A stretch of 64,000 bases of DNA from the NCBI GenBank assembly GCA_958510825.1, contig OY294044.1, positions 40,398,791 through 40,462,790 of the forward strand, in the 5' to 3' direction. The notes under the pieces are model-generated. The model did no database searches. It worked only from the letters and a program-made list of their open reading frames with translations, and was not told where the DNA came from. The position numbers and the translations under genes were made by a program. How positions within the stretch are numbered: position 1 is the first letter of the stretch; the number at the start of each line of letters is the position of its first letter. This stretch comes from Brachypterus glaber. Lineage: Eukaryota; Arthropoda; Insecta; Coleoptera; Kateretidae. This document shows, in pieces, positions 21,372 through 32,438 of the stretch.

Positions 21372-23456
21372 CACGGAAAGAAATTAGTGGGCTCTGCGCT
21401 ATACATTATAAGATATTTGGTAACAGTGGCAAATTATAGTGTGTGACGGGTGAACTGAACCGCCCCTGGTTTTTTTTAAGTATCGACCTCATATCAATAA
21501 CATTTAATTAGCAATTTCATCCCTTTTTAAGCATACCTGTAACTGCAGTTTAAATATCCATTGTTCTACTCTGTATTCAGAAGTAGTATTTTACAATGCC
21601 ATACATATTTATTAAAAAGTAATTACAGTTCCAACATATTTAGCTTTGCACCTGGTTGACATTAGTGATTACAGATTTCAGATTCACATAAGAAACTTTA
21701 TAATACATTTTCCACTCTTTTTCTTCATAACTGCTAATTAATATCATTAAATATCCATATTTCAAGTAAGAAATAGTTAATTTTTGTTCCAATGGTTTTA
21801 TTTTTCTCCCCGTATAGCTTTTAACCTATAAATGAACGTCAAAACTTAGTACTGCCAACCCCAAATAAAAAGTATTTCCAAATTAATTTATTAAAATTAA
21901 TAATTATCTTAAATAAATTATGTCTTCATTAAATAAAAGATTACTATTTACAAAATCTTTTGTGTTGGCATTAAGATTGAAAATAATTTGGTTTTGTGTG
22001 AATATTAACAAAAATTAAATTTAATATTTTAAAATTGGCGCTATAAGTATTGCCAACTTATAATTATTATTTAGTATATTTTACTTTAATTTGTTATTAT
22101 AATGAAATATTAATAATAGATTATTATTAAATATGGCTTATGGTTTATTTTGTGATTTTGGTTAAATTTCTAGTATGTTATATTTTTTAAACAAAAATTA
22201 TGTACGTTGATCATAATGTACGATAATTAAGACTTGCGCAGTAGTGTCTCTTTAGTAGGTTAAGATTTTTGGCAGAAAAATTCTCATTTTACTGCAGAAA
22301 TTTGAAGAGTGTCAACTTAAAAAAGTTGGTAAGTTTTTGCAACCTTTTTTTTACAACTGAGGTGTAACTCTCGTTTTTTTTCTTAAATAATTAGACCGCA
22401 CCCCTGGGTTTGAAACTCACCTGACATTTGATGAGCTAAAATAAGAAGCCATATCTATAAATTTTGGAATGATTTTATAATCCTTATTACACCTACAAGC
22501 TGGGTATGATTTTGGGGCCATTAGCTGTGTTCTGAGCTCCAGAGGTATCCCAAATCGCTGGCTGACTGGTTGTTGGTTCGACAGGAGATTGGCTTCCTTT
22601 TCATTTCAAATTTAAAGGTGATGTACCCCAATTTTTTTGTATTTTTCTGCTGAGCCCAATTTTATATTTTTGCTAAATTTTACTTACAATCTTGCTATTT
22701 TGCACCAGGGAATATGCCCTAATTTTTTTCATTTAGATTAAATTGTTATATTTATTGTTGTAATGCCAGTTTTTATATTACCTTTGTAGATCTTAAGTTA
22801 AATTTAATATATTTATATACGTTACATTTAAAAATCAGCTTTTTATTGAGTACACATTTCTCTTTCAGGTATTTTCATAATCAATTAATTCAAAACAGTG
22901 TTCTTTTGGTATTTTTTATATTTTACATTATTTATATTCAAGGAAATATTACACGACCCCGGTGATAAGTTTCGTATTCGTCTCCATGAGCCCAGTTGGT
23001 TGCGTGTAGGCTTTGCTGAACCCCTATTTTCTTGTATCAGAACATCGAACAAGAAACTAGGTCCCCTAATAACACCCAGGGCACTTTTTAGCCCACAAGT
23101 GATTTAAGCTATAGATTATAAGGGACACAATAACTAATAATGTTAAAAATAAATTGGAAACGATTATATATATTACAGACACGATTATATTTATTACAGG
23201 CACTATTATAAATTTACAGAAATTTTATTATATTATAAAAATTATTAGCACGGACAATAATTAAATCTATTTAAGCTATAAATGCCATACTATTTGTTAT
23301 ATTTTATTATTCACTAAACAATTAAAGTATTTCATATAAATTTTTACACTGACTGCCATAATTGTAAGAGAAAGCCTTGTATTTATATAATAAGCAATTA
23401 TAATTTGCTTGGTATGTGTGTTATAGCGCTCCTAGCTATAATTTTTTTTTTCCGTG
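21372..23456. mobile_element. 2.1 kb non-autonomous TA-flanked DNA transposon
   Basis: The ends are CACGGAAA... (21372) and ...TTTCCGTG (23456), with TA at 21370-21371 and 23457-23458. Removing the insert and one TA rejoins the host reading frame exactly: AACC-TA-GAGTAT gives N-L-E-Y inside LVRSNLEYSSLIW. The imperfect terminal repeats extend about 40 bp (including GCGCTATA on both sides). TA duplication fits the Tc1/mariner superfamily. No transposase frame is present in the 2085 bp; the interior is AT-rich with a GTGTGACGGGTGAACTG phrase near the left end. Confidence 0.85.
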
Positions 23457-23899
23457 TAGAGTATTCCTCTTTAATTTGGTCACCATACTATCAAAACAGT
23501 ATATACCTCATCGAAAAAGTCCAACATAAAATATTAAGATACGTTGCATATAAAAAACATATTATAATTCAAGATCACAACTACACAGCTATAGAAAACA
23601 TAACCAACATTCAAACTCTACAATCTAGAAGAACAATATCGCACGTAACTTTTATATACAAGCTAATTAATGGTCTTATGGATTGCCCCGACCTCGTTGA
23701 ACTTGTTAACATATACGTCCCCAGTAATTTCAATCTTCGTCGCTCCATATGTACCTTTCACATTAGTACACAGCACACGAACTATTGTTCCAAGACTCCT
23801 TTTAATAAAGCTCTGGAATTTATAAATACTTGTAATATAGATATATTTGGCAATAGCTTATCTCAATATAAATCTTTAATTTCCTCCAGGTTACACTAG
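23457..23899 (+). pseudogene. Non-LTR element: C-terminal region
   Basis: EYSSLIWSPYYQNSIYLIEK, VQHKILRYVAYK, LQSRRTISHVTFIYKLING and NPFNKALEF-like segments up to TAG (23897-23899) are the region found after the reverse transcriptase in CR1/Jockey-group proteins. It is followed by about 85 bp of 3' UTR and the (TAAA)n tail. The frame is open throughout. The start offered by a naive reading (23405) lies in the inserted element and is not native. Confidence 0.8.
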
Positions 23900-24011
23900 A
23901 TAAAATTTTTGTTGTATCTGTTATGTTAGGCTTAGTTAAGTTATTTTAAGTTTAGATTTAAGTTGTAATGGGATTCCCGTTTATATGATAAATAAATAAA
24001 TAAATAAATAA

Positions 24012-24076
24012 GGGAAAATCGTTAGCAGACATAAACATTGATCCAAATACTGAGTATGCAGAAGAAGATGACAGAG
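24012..24076 (+). pseudogene. Candidate acidic exon, second recombinase copy
   Basis: It reads GKSLADINIDPNTEYAEEDD and runs into GAGGTAATTTT, a usable donor. The acceptor side is destroyed by the tail of the non-LTR element. It resembles the acidic exons that precede the zinc fingers in this family and lies upstream of the exon at 27601. Weak evidence. Confidence 0.25.
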
Positions 24077-24097
24077 GTAATTTTATATTAATAGCTA

Positions 24098-24345
24098 GGG
24101 GCTGACCGCGTCTGAAATTTGTACGAAAGAGTTCCCTTTTGCAAAGAGTTCCTCGGAGTTCCTCCGGAGTTCCTCGGAGTTCCTCCGGAGTTCCTCCAGA
24201 GTTCCTTGGGAGTTCCTCCTGTGTTCCTTAAGAGTTTCTCGGTAATTTTTGGCAAACAAGCCGTAGAAATTACCGTTGTGCAAGCACTACTGCCAATAAG
24301 GCACCCCCAAAAAAAAGCTTTTTCCCTGGCGGTTTCAACTTGGCG
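24098..24345. mobile_element. Composite minisatellite element, copy C (partial)
   Basis: It begins AGGGGCTGACCGCGTCTGAA, then AAAGAGTTCC, a GAGTTCCTCCG minisatellite, CAAGCCGTAGAAATTACCG, ATAAGGCACCCCC, AAGCTTTTTCCCTGGCGG and TTGGCGCCCC. The order is as in copy B, but with only one unit of the 87-bp repeat and no second end. Confidence 0.65.
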
Positions 24346-25073
24346 CCCCACAGTGGTTCCTACGCAGTTTTTTGCGGCCAAAAATCGGGAAAAAATTCTT
24401 TGAAGGGATTTTCGGGGTCACTGATTACGAATCTAAAATCAGAATTTTGAAATTCCAAATGACAGATTCATGGCCATAGTGATTTTTTATTTTTGTTTTC
24501 CAAAATTTGTCAAAATTGGGGTGCGGGTATTTTTCAAGGCGGTAAATACGAGTCTAATACCAACAACAAAAAATTTAAAATGGCTGATCCAAGAGAGCTT
24601 TGATTTTTTAAAGTTTTTCTTCGATATTTGCCAAAGTTGGTAGTCAGGGTCCTTTTTATCCTATAAATGTGTATTTTATCTTTTTTCGATAAATATCTGA
24701 TTTTTTGTAAATGTTTGGATATATCATTTAAAAATAACTGGTTTAGGCCATATTGGCACAATATGTCGTTTTTTCTGTGCCCAATTCTCGTTAAATTAAA
24801 AAACATATTTGTTATTTTTGTCATCTCTTGCAAAATAACCAATATAACATTTGACCGATTTCACCCGATTCTGTAAGTTTTATATATAAATGATCCTTGA
24901 TTAATCCGCATTAATTTTTATGTAAAATGAGCTGCGCTTACTTGCGCCTTTTACGTTTTTTGTTGACATTTCTACACGTATGCGTGTAAAATTTATGCAA
25001 CTCTCAACTTTTAAAGAATATTTGTATTAGAACAGTTTCTGCACAATAAATTTAGCACTTAAATGATTATGGC
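24346..25073. repeat. Diverged degenerate repeat, non-coding
   Basis: Loosely repeated phrases occur (GATTACGAATCTAAAATCAG at about 24422; AATACGAGTCTAATACC at about 24545; AATGGCTGATCCAAGAG at about 24577). They resemble the internally repetitive filler DNA common in insect genomes. No gene. Confidence 0.45.
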
Positions 25074-25462
25074 AATAATTATTATAATCATGAGTATTTA
25101 AAGTGTTCATGATTTGAAAAGATTGTTAAGATATATCTTCGTTCCCGAGAATATTTTCTGTAGTCAGTAATTTTAAAAATCCTATTTTGATTACTTTAAG
25201 ATATGAATGCATAAATGATTATTTTACTTTCTTGTAGCAAAGTTTTACGAGGCTGTTGCCAAAAAATAATATTCAAATGTGTATTTGATCAATCTGATCA
25301 ATAAGCTTAATAATATAGCATACTTCATATTTAATTCGCTTCCAAGTAGCATTTTTTATAAGTAAAATGCTTATCTGTTATTATGATGAGATAGACTTGT
25401 GCTGGTAAAAGAGAGAAACTTCATTTAATTTTTTATTAAAAAAATTCTAATACAATATAAAA

Positions 25463-25578
25463 GGGAACGTTCAAGTATTACGTTACGCATATTTTGATCA
25501 TTTTCCTATACCATTATCATGGGCGTAACACTCCAAAATGACCCCCCCAGCAGCGTTACGTAATACTTGAACGTTCCC
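25463..25578. mobile_element. 116-bp MITE with 26-bp terminal repeats
   Basis: The ends GGGAACGTTCAAGTATTACG plus 6 bp match their inverted partner with one mismatch (25463-25488 and 25553-25578). The interior includes ATGACCCCCCCAGCAG. Flanks are A-rich (AAAA and AAAT), so the target duplication is ambiguous. I recall this terminal sequence as widespread in insects. Confidence 0.8.
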
Positions 25579-25898
25579 AAATGGAAAAAAATAAATAAGC
25601 ATAGAGATCAATTTTATAAAATATTTCAAAGCTAAACAAGACCAAAAATGTTATTTGAAGAGTCATTAGATAACTAATTATCTTCTACCATTTTTAGCAT
25701 AAAAATAATCACAAAAAGGCAGAAAAAGTTATTAAATCGTAAAATCGTAGATAAATTATGTACATAACAACTTTTTTACGTCGAAATGAATATCATCGTT
25801 ACATTTTTTGGGGTTTTCTTAAACTGGTAATAAGTGTCTCGGAAGGTGCCAAAAGGTTATGGATTGTGCGTAATTTTTGAAGTCCTAGGTCCTCCTAG

Positions 25899-26200
25899 CT
25901 ACTTCCTGGCCTCCTGTGCTTCTTCGCTCAGTTTGCCAATCGGCATAAAAGCAAATTTAATAATCTCACTTTCATGGAACAACATTTTATGTAAAGAGGC
26001 AGACATATAGTACCATTTATAATGCTGCCTACACACAGAAGCTGTTTTCAAAGCATAATCCTTAAATAGTTCCGTGTCAATGTCTTCTGCTGATGCCAAT
26101 AGTTTCAAAACCACAGGAAGTCTTTTAATTAGTTCTGCATCAACTTTAGTACACTCCACAGTAATTTTTGCGCAAAAAACCTTGGTTTATTGCCATCATT
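25899..26200 (-). pseudogene. Transposon-associated protein fragment of unknown function
   Basis: An 86-codon frame: ECTKVDAELIKRLPVVLK, LFKDYALKTASVCRQHYKWY, ASLHKMLFHESEIIKFAFMP, IGKLSEEAQEARK, then TAG. Upstream, in a shifted frame, DGNKPRFF suggests the usual NDGN.xRRFF start of this segment. I recognise it as part of an insect protein type found in many repeats, with a conserved PxSVHKxLxHG and PIGxLSEEAQEAR core; the biochemical role is not known to me. It is truncated on both sides, with one frameshift, inside an inverted-repeat element. Confidence 0.55.
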
Positions 26201-26566
26201 TGAAGATTCACTGCCCTGTTTTGGAATATCCACTAAGTTAGAATTTAATTTCTTCCTAAACTTTTTACTCGGTATAACTTTTATCAGGATAGAATACAGG
26301 AATCTTATTATAAAAAATACTGCTTAGAAGCGAATTAAATATGGAGTTTGCTATATTATTAAGCTTTGATTGATAAGATTAATCAAATGCACATTTGAAT
26401 AATTCTTTGGCCACAGCCTCGTAAAATTTTGCTACATGAAAGTAAAATAATCATTTATGCATTCATATCTTAAATTACCGACTACAGAAAATATTCTCGG
26501 GAACAAAGATATATCTTAACAATCTTTTAAAATCATGAACACTTTCAATTCTCATGATAATAATAA

Positions 26567-27195
26567 CACTGGTCGACAAATCTGAAGATTTCTCTAACTG
26601 AGATTCCAGAAATAAGTTTATACTAATTTTGGGTCGCTGAATCCAAATCCGAAGGCCGTTTGTCTCCATCACCCTCGGATTTTTTTATATCATAAAAAAA
26701 GTTAAAATTAGGAAGATCGATTTTGTGTAATTACAAGAAAATGCTTTGACTTATCACATTAAAATTAAGTACGGTTAATAGTGGTAATATAAGTTATTTA
26801 TTCCCCTACTTACCCAAAAATACAATTGTGTGTATGTCAGAGGCATGCGTTCTAAAGTGTTTCTGTAATATATTTCTCCAACAAAATTTATGTTTAAGAA
26901 ATTTACAATTTCGATAAAAAATTATTATTTATTGATTAATTTTACTTAAAAACATATTGGACGTTTTGATCAAAGGTCAATAGTTTTCGAGAAATAGGTT
27001 TAAACATATCTCTGCAAGTTCCACTAAGAAAAAAACTGCTGCCAACAAGATAATACTTTCTCCTATAGGTCTAGGTTTATTTAAATAAAAATAAAAATAA
27101 ATAAATAAATAAATAAAAAATTAATTAATTTTTTTTCGAAAAAAGTCTCTTTTTTCGTTTTAACGAAAAATAAATAAAAAAAAATAAAAAAAAGT
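26567..27195 (+). mobile_element. Single arm of the CACTG palindromic element
   Basis: It starts CACTGGTCGACAAATCTGAA preceded by TAA, and follows 995-1600 almost base for base, losing identity in A-rich sequence near 27195, before the centre of the palindrome. The opposite arm and terminus are absent. Confidence 0.85.
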
Positions 27196-27600
27196 AGGGA
27201 CATCCGTTCTCGAGAAAATTGCAGTTATAGAGAATATTTCATACTCTGAGGGTAAAAAATAGGAACTAAAAAATGCACCAATAAAAATTTTAATACTGCA
27301 GGGTAATTCTACATAAAAACTGTGAAAAAGATAGTATACATCTAGGTTGGAAAATCAGTTTAAAGAGTACTACGGCGTCTCAACGAATAAAATTTTTTAA
27401 GAGACCGTATCTCCCTTAAAAATGATTTGTGGATATTTGTGTACGGGAATTTTTTTCATAGTTTTTTAAGCAAAAGTGGTATTAAGAAGTTCATAATCTT
27501 TTTTTGATTTGCAAAATTAACATATTCATTAAAACGTAAAAAAAACTTAATAAAACATTCTAAAAATTAAATTATTTTGGAAAAAAGTTATTTTATTTAT
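27196..27600. other. Non-coding stretch ending in a splice-acceptor-like site
   Basis: Its left part includes GGGACATCCGTTCTCGAGAA and AGAGACCGTATCTCCCTTAA. It ends in a T-rich run and TTTATAG before the acidic exon. No gene was seen. Confidence 0.4.
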
Positions 27601-28609
27601 AGATGATGAGCAATCCGAACCATTCCAAGATTTAAGTGATATAGAAGATCCTACTTACCGACCCCCTGAAAAAATAGATAAAAATAATTTTTTTGATTTT
27701 ATACATGACTTGGGATAAACAGAAAAATGTGTAACAAAAGAAAAAGTAAGCATTAACTTAAACAGAAGCATAACTAAAGATGATAGCTATTCTACCAAAA
27801 CCACTGAAGAGTCTTTAGTAATGACACCTTTAAAAGACATAAATGTTAGTGTAAAGATTATACAACAAAATAATGAGGATATCACACAAAATTTTGATAC
27901 TGATAAACCGAAAATTTTAATACAATCTAACCAACAAATAAAACCTCCAATCACAGTAGGGTATAAAAGCGAAAATAAAGAAATAAAAAAAAAAGAGAAC
28001 CTTAAACTGGGTTGTTCAGGAAGCAATTTCTGTAGATGAACAAAGTAAAACTAAAAAATTAAATGTAGGTATGGCCAGAATGTAGATGAATCCATTAACA
28101 TAGAAGAAAGTTGTCAAGAAGATTATGAAGCACTGAGAGTTGGAAAAGAAAATTAATATACTAAAAAAAGCGAGTCTTCCACTCAAAGAGAAATTAATTT
28201 TTTCATAAAGAGGGGTTTAAAAAAAAACAAGTATAGAACTTTATGTAAATTTTGTGAAAATATTATTACCAACTTTGAAAGGCATCTACGTAGACACTAT
28301 AAAGAAGAAAAAGAGGTACAAAATTATTTAAGTTTTCCTAAAAACACGAAGGAAGGTCGAAAAATGAGGAGGGATATTTTGGCGTTATTAAGGAAATGCA
28401 TTTTAAAACCTGAAAAAAAAAGTACTCGTACAAATCATCTAGCATTTTCCCAGACTTTAGTAGCCTATGCTAGTCAACGAGATAATACTGTGGCAACTCT
28501 TAGAGTTAAGACCGAGGTGTTTAACATAATGTCAACAGACGAAATAGGTTGTCTGGCTAGGACAGATCCATTGATTCGATATTATTTTTACAAGCTTAAG
28601 TGCATTTAA
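27601..28609 (+). pseudogene. Second decayed copy of the two-finger tyrosine recombinase gene
   Basis: 27602-27718 encodes an acidic stretch DDEQSEPFQDLSDIEDPTYR ending in TAA; further frames to about 28030 are shifted. From 28157 one frame stays open to TAA (28607-28609). It contains a complete first finger (LCKFCENIITNFERHLRRHY, about 28241-28300) and then YLSFPKNTKE and RRDILALLRK. This is joined directly to CILKPEKKS, which normally follows the last Cys of finger 2, so finger 2 has been deleted. Then come NHLAFSQTLVAYASQ, TLRVKTEVFNIMSTDEIG and ARTDPLIRYY, after which the copy is lost. The parts overlapping copy 1 (13856-14270) match in order, so the two come from one family. No integrase domain remains here. 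Confidence 0.65.
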
Positions 28610-28736
28610 GAGGCAACTTAATACCAGTGATTTGAAAAATGTTAGCTTTAATTAGTTATTCCGAATTTTTACTTTTTATATTAATTATTTATATATTATT
28701 TATATATTATTTATTTAGTATTTATTGTTGTTATAT

Positions 28737-29064
<328 letters not shown>

Positions 29065-29106
29065 CACAGGTTTCCCCGGTGGTTACTTCCAACGTTTAAC
29101 GGGGCA

Positions 29107-29931
29107 TTACATGCCAACGTTATCGTCGGTGGCTAAAACGCGCCGTATTGTCCTACACGTTGCTAATATTACCGCCCTCTGCGCAACAGCTATTATTTTT
29201 CTAGGGACTTCGATCCTATCTAAGATATCAGGTAGGTTTTTGTCCACTAGTCCGTTACAAGATATCACAATAGGATAAATAAATACTTTTTGTAACTTAT
29301 AAATATGTTTTATTTCCTCTGCCAGTTCTTGATATTTTTCCATCTTCTTTCTCCTTGCCTCTCCCACGTTGTTATCCTGCGGAATAGTAACGTCAATTAT
29401 GTGTGCCATCTCTTTACGTTTATCAAGTACAAATAGGTCTGGTTTATTAAATTGCACTGGGTGGTCAGTTGCCATTGGGAAGTCCCACAGTACTTTGAAG
29501 TTTTCATTTTCCATAACGGACGCAGGTAAGTGTTTGTAATACGGTGTATCATTAATTAACAGCCCTTTTTTCTTGCAGATTTCCTGGTGGATGATTCCCG
29601 CAACTTTATTATGCCGGTCCAGGTAGTCTTTTGGTGCCAAGTACGAACACCCTGATGTTAGGTGTTGGATGGTTTCAGGAGCTTTGTTACACAATCTACA
29701 ATGTTCTACAGGTATATTCTCTTTTAAAATATATTTTTTATAGTTTCTGGTAGCAATAACCTGGTCTTGTATGGCTAAGGCAAAACCCTCCGTCTCAGCC
29801 ATAAGTCTTCCTTCCTTTAAGTAGAGTGTGGAGAAAGACGGGTCTATTTCTCTACTGTTTAACTCAGCAGCAAATCTTCCATGTAGCACTTTAGTGGCCC
29901 ATTCTTCTTTTAGTTTTTTTTTTTTTTTATT
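29107..29931 (-). pseudogene. R4/Dong-like non-LTR retrotransposon, C-terminal endonuclease region
   Basis: The frame ends in TAG at about 29107. It encodes a CCHC finger (CRLCNKAPETIQHLTSGC: C-x2-C-x8-H-x4-C), then YLDRHN, HLPASVMENENFKVLWDF, and a restriction-like nuclease: NKPDLFVLDKRKEMAHIIDV with the PD and following Asp, then KMEKYQELAEEIKHIYKLQK. A CCHC finger followed by a PD-(D/E)XK nuclease is the C-terminal design of R2/R4-type elements. It is 5'-truncated at a poly-A-like junction next to the gap, so the reverse transcriptase is absent or hidden. The 3' flank is poly-A plus (TAA)n. Dong of the silkworm, an R4-clade element, inserts in TAA repeats, which supports that clade. Confidence 0.75.
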
Positions 29932-30131
29932 NNNNNNNNNNNNNNNNNNNNNNNNNNNNNNNNNNNNNNNNNNNNNNNNNNNNNNNNNNNNNNNNNNNNN
30001 NNNNNNNNNNNNNNNNNNNNNNNNNNNNNNNNNNNNNNNNNNNNNNNNNNNNNNNNNNNNNNNNNNNNNNNNNNNNNNNNNNNNNNNNNNNNNNNNNNNN
30101 NNNNNNNNNNNNNNNNNNNNNNNNNNNNNNN
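29932..30131. other. Assembly gap (200 N)
   Basis: Exactly 200 N between a minus-strand and a plus-strand retroelement; both are cut by it, so true junctions are unknown. Confidence 0.99.
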
Positions 30132-32438
30132 TAAAATCCTTGATAATAACACGCCCACCATATTGGCTGGTGACCTTAACGCTAAACACCCGGACTGGAA
30201 TTCTAGAGTCATAAATCCTTATGGCTCTAAGGTGAACAGTCTTTCGGATGACAAGGGCTGGTTTGTATTCGGCCCCACTGACTACACACATTTCCCCAGG
30301 GACCTCAACAAGCAGCCGGATGTCCTCGACATCGCCCTTTGTGTAAATATTGTAAATCCCATCTCAATTCAAACTCTAGCCGAACTATCCTCTGATCACA
30401 ACCCCGTCCACATTATCCTTGAAGGAAGGGTACAATCTGACATAAGACAACGGACGACAACCCACTGGCCCACTTTTAAAAGGGCGCTACTGGAGACATT
30501 CGGCAGTGTCAGAAGGGTCAACAATACAGTTGACCTAGACGAAGCTGTCGAGCATCTCCAAACCAGTATCACTACAGCCCTTAAAACAGCCACAAAAACT
30601 AAGACCTTCCCTATTAAACACCCCTACGATATCCCCTCCCCAATTAAAGAACTTATCAGCCAGAGACGGAAAGCCAAAAAGTTAGCACAGCGCACCAGAC
30701 TACCCCCGGACAAAGCGATGTACAACCGACTAAATATCCAAGTCAAGACCGCCCTCCGTGACCTCGACAACGACCAGTGACGAGACAGGCTCTCCACCCT
30801 TAATCAGGAGGACGGGTCTGTCTGGAAAACGGCAAAGGCCCTAATCGGCAAAAAAAGTAACACTATCCCTCCCATAGAAGCCCCTAACGGCTTCGCAAAC
30901 ACCGATCAGGAGAAAGCCGAGGCCTTTGCCAACCACCTCGAAGACCAGTTCACCCCCTACCCCGTAGACAATGACTTAGTAGCCCACGTCCAGGAGATGG
31001 AAGAGACAGTAAGGGAGACTCTTGAGGCCCCTGTTGAGGACTCCTTCGTACCAGCCACTACTAGCGAGATACGAACTCTTATAAAGGCCACAAAAAATCG
31101 CAAAGCCCCTGGTTACGATGGAGTCACCAATGCGGCCCTGAAGGCCCTCCCAGACAGGATTGTTGCTGCGATAACTTCGTACATCAATGCCTGTCTAAGA
31201 CTGTCTCACTTCCCCGCCCCCTGGAAGTTGGCCCATGTCATTGTCATACCCAAGCCCAAAAAAAAAACAAATCACTTGTCCAGATCTACCGTCCTATAAG
31301 CCTCCTCCCCTCCCTCTCGAAAATCGCCGGGAGAGTGATTTCGAGGCGAATACTAGCCCACGCCGACCTCCACGGAATTATACCTCAAACACAGTTCGGC
31401 TTTAGGGCAGGCCACGGCACTCAAGACCAACTTTTACGCACTGTCGAACAAATCACTGAGGGCTTTAACCTCAAGGATGCCACAGGCCTGGTACTGCTCG
31501 ATGTACAACAGGCTTTTGACAGGGTGTGGCATCCTGGGTTATCTACAAACTTATTCGTTTCGGCTTTCCGGTCAGAATTATAAAATTAATATGGTCTTTT
31601 CTAAAGGACCGGAAATTTAGGGTGAGAATAGGGGCGGTCCTGTCTTTGATCAGGGACATATTAGCGGGGGTAGCTCAAGGGTCAGTCCTCGCGCCCTTAG
31701 TCTTTCTGATATTCTTCTCCGACATGCCAACCACCCCCAACGTTGAGAATGGATAGTACGCCGATGACACATCTTTGACCGCCAGATCGAGAGATCCCAA
31801 AATAGTTAGTAAAGCCCTTCAGTTACAGCTTGACGAAATGGCCGATTGGTGCGATTTCAATCAAACTCAATCCCACAAAAACTCAAGCCATTTTATTCAC
31901 ACGCAGACGCACTCGCCTACCGGAGAGACTAGTATTGATGGGTGAAGTCATTCCTTGGAGTGACGACGTAAAGTACCTTGGCGTCACACTAGACAAGTCC
32001 CTTACATGGGCAAAACATGTTAATAATATTGCCAACAAAGGAAGGGGGATGGTTTACCAACTACGCCCTCTTCTTTCAGGCCCCACTATGAACCTACGAA
32101 CCAAGGTACTTTGTGTCAAAGCTCTCATCCGACCAGTCCTCCTGAACGCCTGTGGTGTCTGGGGCTACGCCGCGTCAACGACCCTGAATCGCTTAGAAAT
32201 AATACAGAATTTGGCCATTCGTATATGCGTGGGAGCACCCTGGTATGTACGGAATTCGGATATCAGAAGGGACCTGGAACTGCCTCCATTAACAGAGTAC
32301 TTACGTACTCTGGCAATGAGACAGATTCAAAGGGCCGAGGAACACCCCAACGAGCTCATCAGAGCCGCCGTTAACTATGCCCCAGATCGAAGACAAAAAT
32401 ACAAAAGACCAAAAATTATCCTACTGGACCCCCCCTAG
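30132..32438 (+). pseudogene. Jockey-like endonuclease/reverse transcriptase, multiply broken
   Basis: Endonuclease end: ILAGDLNAKHPDWNSR (about 30165) and SSDHNPVHI (about 30389). A TGA at 30778-30780 interrupts the linker, after which the same frame continues. Reverse transcriptase: KNRKAPGYDGVTNAALK (about 31093), a frameshift in the A run at 31258-31267, QIYRPISLLPSLSKIAGRV, QTQFGFRAGHGTQDQ (about 31390), LLDVQQAFDRVWH (about 31496), a frameshift near 31540, AGVAQGSVLAPLVFLIFFSD (about 31668), a TAG at 31754-31756 just before YADDTSL, a frameshift near 31850, KYLGVTLDKSLTWAKHV and RICVGAPWYVRN. The order is complete from mid-endonuclease to C-terminus. Two nonsense codons and three frameshifts make it inactive. 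Jockey clade is my reading of the thumb and C-terminal motifs. Confidence 0.85.

Larger units (their letters stand above)
17464..24010 (+). mobile_element. Jockey/CR1-like non-LTR retrotransposon with two nested insertions
   Basis: In order on one strand: apurinic-type endonuclease (17464-18217), Penelope-like insertion (18231-19781), rest of endonuclease and reverse transcriptase (19795-21371), 2.1 kb TA-flanked insertion (21372-23456), C-terminal region (23457-23899), short 3' UTR and a (TAAA)n tail (about 23986-24010). With the insertions removed it is about 2.9 kb, so it lacks ORF1. It carries nonsense codons, a frameshift and a deletion of the segment between the palm and the C-terminal region. 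The tail type fits CR1/Jockey-group elements. Confidence 0.8.
25074..26566. mobile_element. 1.5 kb inverted-repeat element carrying a coding remnant
   Basis: Arms of about 280 bp: about 25074-25365 is the diverged reverse complement of about 26300-26566 (shared phrases GTGTTCATGATTT, AAGATTGTTAAGATATATCT, TGCATAAATGATTATTTTAC). The interior holds a 116-bp MITE and the minus-strand coding remnant at 25899-26200. The right end abuts the CACTG arm at 26567, so the exact boundary is uncertain. No target duplication could be assigned. Confidence 0.6.

Noticed and set aside
29828..30291. A single gene across the second gap joining the R4-like and Jockey-like parts
   Set aside because: The two parts are on opposite strands and belong to different retroelement types.
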